A stretch of DNA of 16,581 nucleotides, taken from contig CATYEN010000051.1 in the NCBI GenBank assembly GCA_958405565.1, forward strand, positions 1 to 16,581, written 5' to 3'. The notes under the pieces are model-generated. The model saw only the letters and a program-made list of their open reading frames with translations, searched no databases and had not been told where the DNA came from. Below, one piece after another: positions 8,831 through 16,581 of the stretch. The position numbers were made by a program, and so were the translations under genes. The DNA comes from an uncultured Collinsella sp. GTDB taxonomy: Bacteria; Actinomycetota; Coriobacteriia; Coriobacteriales; Coriobacteriaceae. Each line of letters begins with the position of its first letter. Within the stretch, counting starts at the first letter, position 1.

Positions 8831-8896
8831 GCCGGTCATTGTACGGCATGGAGGCGTGGGACGTTGTGCGCAATTCTTCGCCGCGGCCCCCGTCGC

Positions 8897-8911
8897 GCAA
8901 CCAACGGTTGC
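8897..8911. promoter_or_regulatory. Candidate operator abutting the -35 box of the regulator gene
   Basis: A perfect inverted repeat GCAACC-AAC-GGTTGC ends one base before the TTGGAA -35 box. This is a natural place for autoregulation by the XRE-type regulator encoded just downstream, or for control of divergent trmO. The assignment is inference from position. Confidence 0.35.
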
Positions 8912-8940
8912 TTGGAAGGGCACCTGCCGCCGCGTATGCT
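8912..8940 (+). promoter_or_regulatory. Sigma70-type promoter for the XRE/TipAS regulator-glutaredoxin operon
   Basis: TTGGAA (8912-8917) and TATGCT (8935-8940) are separated by exactly 17 bp. Transcription would start near 8947, leaving a short leader containing the AGAAAGGAG Shine-Dalgarno at 8958-8966. Confidence 0.55.
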
Positions 8941-8971
8941 TAAAGCCAACAACCAGCAGAAAGGAGCCGTT

Positions 8972-9799
8972 ATGGCCTTCGCAGAAAAGCTCATTGCTGT
9001 CCGTCGCGCCCATCACCTTACCCAAGAGCAGCTCGCCGCCAAGCTCTTCGTCACACGCCAAGCCGTCAGCCGTTGGGAACGCGGCGAAGTCACCCCTGGC
9101 ATCGACATGATGAAGCTCATCGCCGCCGTGACCGGCGAGCCTCTGTCCCATCTGCTCGAAATGCCCGAGCACTATTGCCAGAGCTGCGGCATGATACTCA
9201 CACCCGACGACTGCGGCACCGATGCTCACGGCGCCACGACCGATCATTACTGCAAGTGGTGCTACGACCACGGCAAGTACACCTACGAGACCACGATGGA
9301 GGCGATGATCGAGGACTGCGCTCCGCGTCTGGCACAAAACACCGGCATGTCGCTCGACGAAGCTGTCTCGCTCATGGGCGCCGTGCTGCCGCAACTGGAG
9401 CGTTGGCGCTCCGTGCAGGAAAACGAGGAGCGCTACGGTGCCGAGGCACGGGCGCGCTATGGCGACGAGGCCGTCGACGCAGCAAACGAGGCACTGCTGG
9501 ACATGGACCCCGAGACATGGAACGACATGAAAGAGCTCGAGCGTGCCATTCTGGGTCAGCTCTCGATTGCCATGGGCGACGGCGAACCGGATGGAAGCGA
9601 GGCTCGCAAGCTTGTCGCGATGCATCGTCGCTGGATTGGCCTTAATTGGGGACACGAGCCCCAGAACGAAGCGTACCTGAGCCTCGCCCACGGCTATCTT
9701 GCCGATCAGCGCTTTATCGACTACTACGACAAGCCCTGCGGCACCGGAGCCACGGCGTTTCTGGTTCAGGCGATCGAGTCGTCGTTGACGCGCGCATAG
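8972..9799 (+). CDS. XRE-family regulator with zinc ribbon and TipAS-like ligand-binding domain
   Basis: A 275-aa cytoplasmic regulator in three parts. Residues about 1-62 are an XRE helix-turn-helix (LIAVRRAHHLTQEQLAAKL, then VTRQAVSRWERG). Residues about 67-105 form a zinc ribbon with Cys69-x2-Cys72 and Cys94-x2-Cys97 and the family's YCKWCYDHGKYTY ending. Residues about 120-270 resemble the antibiotic-recognition domain of TipA (TipAS): a YGDEAVDAAN-type helix, then RRWIGLNWGHEP…AYLSLAHGYLADQRFIDYYD. ATG 8972 has AGAAAGGAG about 6 nt upstream; an in-frame upstream start lacks homology. TipAS domains bind thiopeptides or other hydrophobic ligands, so a ligand-sensing repressor or activator is inferred. 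A glutaredoxin gene follows after 52 nt. The zinc ribbon and TipAS assignments rest on motif memory, not a search. Confidence 0.88.
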   Translation: MAFAEKLIAVRRAHHLTQEQLAAKLFVTRQAVSRWERGEVTPGIDMMKLIAAVTGEPLSHLLEMPEHYCQSCGMILTPDDCGTDAHGATTDHYCKWCYDHGKYTYETTMEAMIEDCAPRLAQNTGMSLDEAVSLMGAVLPQLERWRSVQENEERYGAEARARYGDEAVDAANEALLDMDPETWNDMKELERAILGQLSIAMGDGEPDGSEARKLVAMHRRWIGLNWGHEPQNEAYLSLAHGYLADQRFIDYYDKPCGTGATAFLVQAIESSLTRA

Positions 9800-9851
9800 A
9801 CCACGGCGGCTTTGGGTATCTCAACCGAAACCTCAACCGATTGGAGACACC

Positions 9852-10097
9852 ATGGCTACTGATCATGAACTCGCGCTCTACGTTATGACCGGCTGCCCGT
9901 ATTGCATAAAGGTCAAGCGCTTCCTGGCCGATAACGGCGTGGCCATCCCCGAGCGCAATATCTCGACCGACCCCGATGCCGAGCAGACGCTCATCGCCGT
10001 CGGAGGAAAACGCCAGGTTCCCTGCTTGTTCATCGATGGCAAGCCGCTCTACGAGTCGAGCGACATCATCGCGTGGGTACAGGAGAACCTGCTCTAG
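9852..10097 (+). CDS. Glutaredoxin, dithiol CPYC type
   Basis: An 81-aa cytoplasmic thiol-disulfide oxidoreductase. The active site TGCPYC gives Cys15 and Cys18. It is followed by KVKRFLADNGV, the conserved RQVP segment carrying the cis-proline, an unusual extra cysteine directly after it (VPCLF), and the glutathione-side DGKPLYESSDII motif. The length is that of grxC-type single-domain proteins. GGAG at 9843-9846 precedes ATG 9852 at a normal distance. It lies 52 nt behind the XRE/TipAS-like regulator on the same strand and before a hairpin terminator, so a two-gene operon is likely and a redox or thiol link to the regulator is possible. Whether the in vivo reductant is glutathione, mycothiol or thioredoxin cannot be told here. 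Confidence 0.9.
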   Translation: MATDHELALYVMTGCPYCIKVKRFLADNGVAIPERNISTDPDAEQTLIAVGGKRQVPCLFIDGKPLYESSDIIAWVQENLL

Positions 10098-10143
10098 CGT
10101 GTTATTGCGGTCGGCCCGCCCCAACGCACAAACCCATACGGCA

Positions 10144-10213
10144 CAAACATGTACGTCAGCATCCAAAGTCAACATTTTCCGACATCTTTGGATGCTGCCG
10201 TACAGCTTTTTGC
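10144..10213 (+). terminator. Hairpin terminator, copy 1 of a 70-bp repeated element
   Basis: Arms at 10151-10168 and 10186-10203 pair over 18 bp with one mismatch around a 17-nt loop, followed by TTTTT at 10207-10211. It ends the regulator-glutaredoxin transcript. The whole 70-bp segment recurs at 11758-11827 with about seven differences. Confidence 0.75.
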
Positions 10214-10230
10214 GTGGGCCCCTCACAGCC

Positions 10231-10257
10231 ACTCATTGGGGACGCACTTAAATGAGT
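10231..10257. repeat. REP-like GGGGACG element, single copy
   Basis: ACTCATT and AATGAGT (10231-10237 and 10251-10257) form a 7-bp stem around GGGGACGCACTTA. The element at 11833-11859 has the same layout with AGTCATT/AATGACT. One base in each arm has changed in a pair-preserving way, supporting a real hairpin. The two copies sit at equivalent places just after the two 70-bp hairpins. Confidence 0.55.
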
Positions 10258-10286
10258 AGGTAGGGATTCAGTTTCTCAAATTTATA

Positions 10287-10315
10287 GAACATATGTTTGC
10301 TCTCTGTGTTATACT
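10287..10315 (+). promoter_or_regulatory. SOS (LexA) box with extended -10 promoter
   Basis: GAACATATGTTT at 10287-10298 fits the Gram-positive LexA core GAACRNRYGTTY, with a 10-bp perfect palindrome at its centre. TG-T-TATACT (TG at 10307-10308, hexamer 10310-10315) is an extended -10 box. The LexA box covers the -35 position at 17-bp spacing (GAACAT, a poor -35 by itself). Transcription would start near 10322 and run toward the decayed nuclease gene. The LexA assignment follows the known consensus; binding is not shown. Confidence 0.5.
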
Positions 10316-10515
10316 CATCCCAAGGCATGAGACTGGTCGAGAGCTCCTGTGGAGGTCCCCAATGACACGCTGGAGCGAGCTCAGTAAGTAAGATCGGTGG
10401 TTACTGCACTCGTCCATCTCAGACAGGCTGCGCTCCTGTTCGCCGTCGCCATCAAAGAACGGCACTCACAACCAAACGTTTCCGTTATCCGTGAGTCACA
10501 CAGGAGTGCATCGTT
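10316..10515 (+). other. Leader region after the SOS promoter without a supported gene
   Basis: About 200 bases hold only two tiny overlapping frames: ATG 10327 (12 codons, stop 10363-10365) and ATG 10362 (MTRWSELSK, stop at 10391) with GGAGG at 10351-10355. They share the ATGA overlap. They could be leader peptides or the 5' stub of a lost gene. A longer frame from GTG 10397 runs through the nuclease remnant in another phase and has no recognisable content. No RNA gene is recognised. Confidence 0.3.
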
Positions 10516-10843
10516 ATGGCAAAACAATTATCAACCCAAAATATCATCGAGCCTGCACTGCCAGATGAAGAATATGTCTACACGTCTGTCAGAAAAACCC
10601 TCGAGCACGCTCGTTCCCACGTTGAACGTGTCATCAACTCGACGATGGTCGAGGCATATAAGGACAATACGGCCCTTTTCTATTAGGTGTCCCTAATTCG
10701 AAACACACTATGTCATGAATTGAGTTGGTCTCGCCATCGAAGACTGATGAAGACGAGTCCACCGACCCCTAGAGCCACGCGCGAGGCAGCAGTGGAAAAG
10801 ACAGTCGACCCCTTTATTTAGAGCAAGACGAGAGGAATTAGAC
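10516..10843 (+). pseudogene. Decayed DUF1016 (YhcG-type PDDEXK) nuclease gene remnant
   Basis: From ATG 10516 (AGGAG at 10502-10506) a 56-codon frame encodes VYTSVRKTLEHARSHVERVI followed by NSTMVEAY. This matches the start of DUF1016 N-terminal domains, which normally continue with WEIGRRIV. Here the frame jumps to LFY and stops at TAG 10684-10686. In the same frame beyond the stop, IRNTLCHELSWSRHRRLMK (to about 10755) matches the family's FPI-x-(T)…LSWSHYRLL block. A +1-shifted piece at 10796-10843 reads KRQSTPLF, like the family's ERQISTLFY. I read this as a gene with an internal deletion of roughly 60 codons, small indels, and complete loss of its C-terminal PDDEXK half. Intact relatives of about 350 aa often sit in restriction-modification loci. 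The match is from memory of the family and needs a protein search. Confidence 0.65.
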
Positions 10844-11356
10844 ATGGGATACCAAGAATCACTGATTCGAGTAAGCAGCTTGGCAGAAATCGCCGGTATA
10901 GAGAAGGCCATTGCCGAATCCGAAGAAGTCCAAACCCTAGAGTATCTCGTATGTGTTTGTGGAGCCAAAGCCAAAGTCGACCTTTACCGCGACAACACCT
11001 TCACGGCGTCTCGACCTCTTAGCGACATCAAACCCAACGAGGAACCGATTATAAGGGCTGGGGACCTATTTGCCGTCGTCGCGGGTGCAAGACTGTATCA
11101 ACCTTTTCTCTGGATCGACTGCATCGCAGGAATCTCCGATCCAGGATACGAGAAGCTCATGGAAGACTTTCCGCTTGATGTCCCACGGCAAGAGGCAATC
11201 ATCCATCCAGACGAAGCAAAAAAGGCAGAAATATTCATGAGAAGAAGCCTGAACCAAAGCTATACCCGTGTCATGCGAGGCGAACACCCCATTCAGCTTC
11301 CAGAAGAATTCATCAACCCACCTGACCCCAATCTGAAATCCCCATTGGCTAGCTAA
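10844..11356 (+). CDS. Hypothetical protein, 170 aa, unrecognised
   Basis: I do not recognise this protein. ATG 10844 has GAGAGGAA about 7 nt upstream, and the frame is free of interruptions, which supports a translated gene. No signal peptide or membrane helix is visible. The N-terminal 60 residues look like an alternating alpha/beta fold (SLAEIAGIEKAIAES, then LEYLVCVCGAKAKVDLY), with a Cys-x-Cys pair. A hydrophobic GDLFAVVAGARLYQPFLWID stretch follows, and the C-terminus is charged and Pro-rich. Codon use and base composition are more A/T-rich than the flanking housekeeping genes, suggesting transfer along with the adjacent nuclease remnant. It could be cargo, an immunity or an accessory protein of a lost restriction-type locus; that is guesswork. 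Confidence 0.6.
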   Translation: MGYQESLIRVSSLAEIAGIEKAIAESEEVQTLEYLVCVCGAKAKVDLYRDNTFTASRPLSDIKPNEEPIIRAGDLFAVVAGARLYQPFLWIDCIAGISDPGYEKLMEDFPLDVPRQEAIIHPDEAKKAEIFMRRSLNQSYTRVMRGEHPIQLPEEFINPPDPNLKSPLAS

Positions 11357-11387
11357 CCAAAACAGTCTGCTTAGCCCTATTAACTGC

Positions 11388-11420
11388 TTGTATTTTTGTC
11401 TACAAAACTGTATACAAAAA
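11388..11420 (+). promoter_or_regulatory. Promoter with tandem TGTNTACA operators for the ribbon-helix-helix gene
   Basis: TTGTAT (11388-11393) and TATACA (11411-11416) are separated by 17 bp, a strong sigma70 match. Overlaid are two palindromic 8-mers, TGTCTACA (11397-11404) and TGTATACA (11409-11416), 12 bp apart centre to centre. The larger inverted repeat TTTTTGTCTAC/GTATACAAAAA (11393-11403 with 11410-11420) has one mismatch. This layout suits cooperative autorepression by ribbon-helix-helix dimers (inference). Confidence 0.6.
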
Positions 11421-11470
11421 GAGATTCCGAGAACCAACACTCGCCATTATGTCGATCGATTGGAGGCACT

Positions 11471-11737
11471 ATGGACGCTAAGCAGCTCGAGAAGATGATG
11501 GGGTTTGCCCCCGGAGAGTTGGAGAAAGCCGCGGAGGCATACGAAAAAGATGAGTGGCCAAAGGGCCGCACCATCAAGCTGGGAAGGCCGTCGATTTCCG
11601 ATGAGCCAAGCGTTGTTTTATCGGCACGTGTGGGTGAGTCGGTTCTTGATGCGTTTGACGAGAAGGCAAAACGCCATGGGCAAACACGCACGGAGCGACT
11701 CAGAGAGCTCATCACGCTCGATGCAATGATTGCCTAG
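11471..11737 (+). CDS. Ribbon-helix-helix (CopG/antitoxin-like) protein
   Basis: An 88-aa small protein. The C-terminal half shows the ribbon-helix-helix pattern: a short strand SVVLSARV, a helix ESVLDAFDEKAKRHGQ, then TRTERLRELI. The N-terminal part (MDAKQLEKMMGFAPGELEKA…WPKGRTIKLGRPSI) is typical of antitoxin-like proteins in Actinomycetota. ATG 11471 has GGAGG at 11462-11466. The frame stays open upstream to 11396, but that start would lie inside the promoter. No toxin-like gene follows: a hairpin terminator comes next, and the upstream neighbour is an unrecognised 170-aa protein. It is therefore either an orphan regulator or an antitoxin separated from its partner. It likely binds its own promoter region. 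Confidence 0.8.
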   Translation: MDAKQLEKMMGFAPGELEKAAEAYEKDEWPKGRTIKLGRPSISDEPSVVLSARVGESVLDAFDEKAKRHGQTRTERLRELITLDAMIA

Positions 11738-11757
11738 ACTCAACTCCCCCGCCGACC

Positions 11758-11827
11758 CAAACATATACGCCAGCATCCAAAGTCGACATTTTTTGACATC
11801 TTTGGATGCTGGCGTACTGCTTTTTGC
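11758..11827 (+). terminator. Hairpin terminator, copy 2 of the 70-bp repeated element
   Basis: Perfect 17-bp arms (11766-11782 with 11800-11816) enclose a 17-nt loop containing two GACAT repeats, followed by TTTTT at 11821-11825. It terminates the ribbon-helix-helix gene. It is about 90% identical by eye to 10144-10213, including the flanking CAAACAT and the T-run. Confidence 0.78.
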
Positions 11828-11831
11828 AACA

Positions 11832-11887
11832 TAGTCATTGGGGACGTTCTTAAATGACTAGTCGTTAAAGAACGTCCCCAATGACTA
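11832..11887. repeat. REP-like GGGGACG element, inverted pair forming a 56-bp palindrome
   Basis: Two head-to-head copies: 20-bp arms at 11832-11851 (TAGTCATTGGGGACGTTCTT) and 11868-11887 are perfectly complementary, with a near-palindromic centre around GACTAGTC. It ends one base before the stop codon of the minus-strand dus gene, so it probably also acts as the 3' end hairpin for that gene. A single related copy is at 10231-10257. Confidence 0.7.
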
Positions 11888-11888
11888 G

Positions 11889-12842
11889 CTAGCCGTGGAA
11901 GCGGGCTATGGGTGCAAGTGGCTGCTCGCGAAAGACGCGCTCGACGGCGGCGCGGTATTCGTCGACCTTTTTAGTCTTGCGTACGAGCTTGTGAACGGTA
12001 GCGGGGTCGGCAAAAGCGCACTTGGCGTAGAACCACCATTCCTTCATGCGAAAGACCGCATTGCCGCCTATCTCGTCTGCATAGGCCGCAAACAGCGTGT
12101 CGTGAAAACGCTGCAGTTCGGCTGCCGTGGCAGCAGGACCGCCGTTGACTATACGAGCCAGAGCGGGGTTCGCGAGCAGGCCACGCCCCAACATCACATG
12201 GCGCGTGTCGGGATAGGCCTCCACCAGCGCATCCATATCCTCAAGATCAAAAATGTCGCCGTTGTATGCCACCGGAAACGGCGCACGTTCCAGCGTCTCG
12301 CCATAAAACTCCTTGCGCGGTGAGCCCGTATAGCGGTCCTTTTGCACGCGCGGGTGCACAATCAGCTCTGCCAGCGGCATGCGGCAATACAGATCGAGCA
12401 CGCGCTCGTATTCGTCGTCGCTCTCCAGCCCCAGCCTGGTCTTTACCGATACCGGCAACGGCGACCGCTCGCACACATCGCTCAAGAACACCTCGAGCTC
12501 GTCGAGATTGCGCAAGAAACCCGAGCCCTTGCCCTTGGCGACAACCGTTCCCGAAGGGCAACCCAAGTTGAGGTTGACCTCGCGATAGCCCATGTCGGCG
12601 AGCACCTGTGCCGCCCACACAAACTCGTCCGCGTTCTTGGACATCAGCTGAGGCACCACGTTGAGCCCCTGGTTATTGACAGGATCGATCTCCTTGAACG
12701 CCTTGCCGCCAAAGCGGTTTCCCACCCGCGGCGGCGGCAAAAACGGCGTGTAATAGCAGTCGAGCGCGCCGAAGCACTCCGCATGCACGCGACGGAACAC
12801 ATGTCCGGTAATCCCCTCCATGGGGGCCAGCGAAAGGATCAT
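11889..12842 (-). CDS. tRNA-dihydrouridine synthase (Dus family, DusB/DusC-like)
   Basis: A 317-aa FMN-dependent TIM-barrel enzyme that reduces uridines in the tRNA D-arm using NADPH. The family start LAPMEGITGHVFRR supplies FMN contacts. The catalytic Cys95 lies in NLNLGCPSG. Further signatures are VKTRLGL, LIVHPRV, the YNGDIFD segment and MLGRGLLANPAL, which binds the FMN phosphate. The C-terminal helical domain (residues about 245-317) carries the MKEWWFY region. ATG 12842 fixes the start at the first conserved strand; no upstream extension shows homology. The gene follows the ABC exporter on the same strand after 53 bp, with a small hairpin in the gap. Which uridine position it modifies cannot be fixed from sequence alone. 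Confidence 0.92.
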   Translation of the reverse strand: MILSLAPMEGITGHVFRRVHAECFGALDCYYTPFLPPPRVGNRFGGKAFKEIDPVNNQGLNVVPQLMSKNADEFVWAAQVLADMGYREVNLNLGCPSGTVVAKGKGSGFLRNLDELEVFLSDVCERSPLPVSVKTRLGLESDDEYERVLDLYCRMPLAELIVHPRVQKDRYTGSPRKEFYGETLERAPFPVAYNGDIFDLEDMDALVEAYPDTRHVMLGRGLLANPALARIVNGGPAATAAELQRFHDTLFAAYADEIGGNAVFRMKEWWFYAKCAFADPATVHKLVRKTKKVDEYRAAVERVFREQPLAPIARFHG

Positions 12843-12868
12843 CTACTCTTCTCTCATATCAACGAACA

Positions 12869-12893
12869 TGACAAAGGAACTGTCCCTTTGTCA
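12869..12893. repeat. REP-like TGACAAAGG hairpin
   Basis: TGACAAAGG (12869-12877) and CCTTTGTCA (12885-12893) form a perfect 9-bp stem with a 7-nt loop. It lies between the exporter stop and the dus start, both minus strand. Its GGAACTGTCCC centre resembles the element at 59-70. There is no T-run, so read-through is likely. Confidence 0.55.
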
Positions 12894-12895
12894 CA

Positions 12896-16150
<3,255 letters not shown>

Positions 16151-16221
16151 GGACGGCAACCTCTCCCGCGCAGGCACCCTGCCCGCTCTCCTCCGTCGTT
16201 CGTATTCGACGCGTTTGTCCT

Positions 16222-16250
16222 ACTCTATCCCCATTTTTTACCAGCGCCAA
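16222..16250 (-). promoter_or_regulatory. Sigma70-type promoter for the ABC exporter gene
   Basis: On the minus strand TTGGCG (16250-16245) and TAGAGT (16227-16222) are 17 bp apart. This puts a start site about 65 bases before ATG 16150. The call rests on hexamer fit and position. Confidence 0.45.
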
Positions 16251-16302
16251 TGAGGAATGTAACGAAGCGCGCCAAAAAACGAGCAGGACGGTGCCCAAAA
16301 AA

Positions 16303-16322
16303 GAGGTCCCAAGCGGGACCTC
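16303..16322 (-). terminator. Rho-independent terminator of the thioredoxin-like gene
   Basis: On the minus strand an 8-bp GC-rich stem (GAGGTCCC/GGGACCTC) with a 4-nt loop is followed directly by six T residues (plus-strand A-run 16297-16302). It lies about 80 bases past the stop of the partial gene at the window's right end and isolates it from the exporter gene. Confidence 0.85.
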
Positions 16323-16402
16323 TATATGGTGGAGCTTATCTTAAAAGGTAGCGGACTACTTCGCACAGCGGCGCACAATCCTCGCTATGCTTTACGCGTT
16401 GT

Positions 16403-16581
16403 TTACTGCTCGCTATTCGCAATCGCCTGGTCGATAAGCTTGTCGAGTGCTGCGCGCTGCTCGGCGGAGCTGATGGCTCCCACGATTGGATCCCCTACGA
16501 TGTTGCCATTCTGATCGATGACATACGTTGTCGGGAACGAGAACAAATTTGACGTAAACTTACCGGCCTCGCTATCCGACT
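16403..16581 (-). CDS. Thioredoxin-like (TlpA/redoxin) protein, C-terminal part only
   Basis: This gene enters from the right edge and only its last 58 or so codons are present, ending at TAA 16403-16405. The readable part contains FSFPTTYVIDQNGNIVG, the hallmark cis-proline loop and beta-hairpin of TlpA/ResA-type thiol-disulfide oxidoreductases. A helix follows (SAEQRAALDKLIDQAI) and the protein stops soon after. The active-site CxxC and any signal or lipoprotein sequence lie outside the window, so its location and activity cannot be judged. The terminator at 16303-16322 belongs to it. Confidence 0.75.
   Translation of the reverse strand, partial: SDSEAGKFTSNLFSFPTTYVIDQNGNIVGDPIVGAISSAEQRAALDKLIDQAIANSEQ

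Noticed and set aside
8831..9691. Minus-strand open frame continuing upstream of trmO for nearly 290 codons
   Set aside because: It runs antisense through the XRE/TipAS-like regulator gene, has no recognisable motif, and trmO homology starts at about 8830.
10397..10696. 99-codon plus-strand frame from GTG 10397 overlapping the nuclease remnant
   Set aside because: It has no Shine-Dalgarno or recognised motif. The overlapping phase from ATG 10516 carries the DUF1016 similarity.
11343..11376. Possible terminator after the 170-aa gene (GGCTA...TAGCC)
   Set aside because: The stem is only 5 bp with a long loop and no T-run.
10144..11827. The two 70-bp hairpin copies as a CRISPR or integron-type array
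   Set aside because: Only two copies 1.6 kb apart, each a hairpin with a T-run at a gene end; no spacers, cas genes or integrase.

Overview
The window is GC-rich, densely packed bacterial DNA with short intergenic gaps. Lipoproteins, MalY/PatB-type aminotransferases, large ABC-FtsX exporters, hybrid kinases with solute-binding sensor domains, and short dispersed hairpins built on GGGGACG/GGGACTGTCCC cores all occur in gut Coriobacteriia. A Collinsella-like Actinomycetota is my best guess. That assignment is inference from gene style; there is no rRNA or marker gene here to prove it. I saw no tRNA, rRNA, CRISPR array, intact transposase or replication origin.

Region 1 (1-6760) is a signalling block. 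A plus-strand hybrid sensor kinase carries two periplasmic-type solute-binding domains fused to its own N-terminus. A small flavin-binding PNPOx-fold protein follows it. A long perfect hairpin separates these from a convergent minus-strand operon, in which a solute-binding lipoprotein gene overlaps a second hybrid kinase by 4 bp (GTGA). Both kinases have HisKA, HATPase and receiver domains. Neither has an Hpt domain, and no DNA-binding response regulator or transporter gene is present, so the output of both is unknown. The pair shows the same idea in fused and split form: an amino-acid-type binding protein used as kinase input.

Region 2 (6716-8830, minus strand) holds the tRNA-t6A37 methyltransferase gene trmO followed by a MalY/PatB-type PLP C-S lyase gene that ends at a GC-rich hairpin. 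Region 3 (8890-10213, plus strand) starts at a good sigma70-type promoter. It encodes a three-part regulator (XRE helix-turn-helix, four-cysteine zinc ribbon, TipAS-like ligand domain) and a CPYC glutaredoxin, and ends at a hairpin terminator.

Region 4 (10144-11887) looks like an accessory island. It is bracketed by two copies of a 70-bp hairpin element, each followed by a REP-like GGGGACG element. Inside are an SOS-box/extended -10 promoter with no intact gene behind it, a decayed DUF1016 (YhcG-type) nuclease gene, an unrecognised 170-aa protein, and an orphan antitoxin-like ribbon-helix-helix protein. The last has a strong promoter overlaid by two tandem TGTNTACA sites.

Region 5 (11889-16581, minus strand) contains a DusB/C-like tRNA-dihydrouridine synthase, a 1084-aa MacB-style ABC ATPase-permease fusion with an unusually large extracellular domain, its promoter, a clear Rho-independent terminator, and the C-terminal end of a thioredoxin-like protein cut by the window edge.
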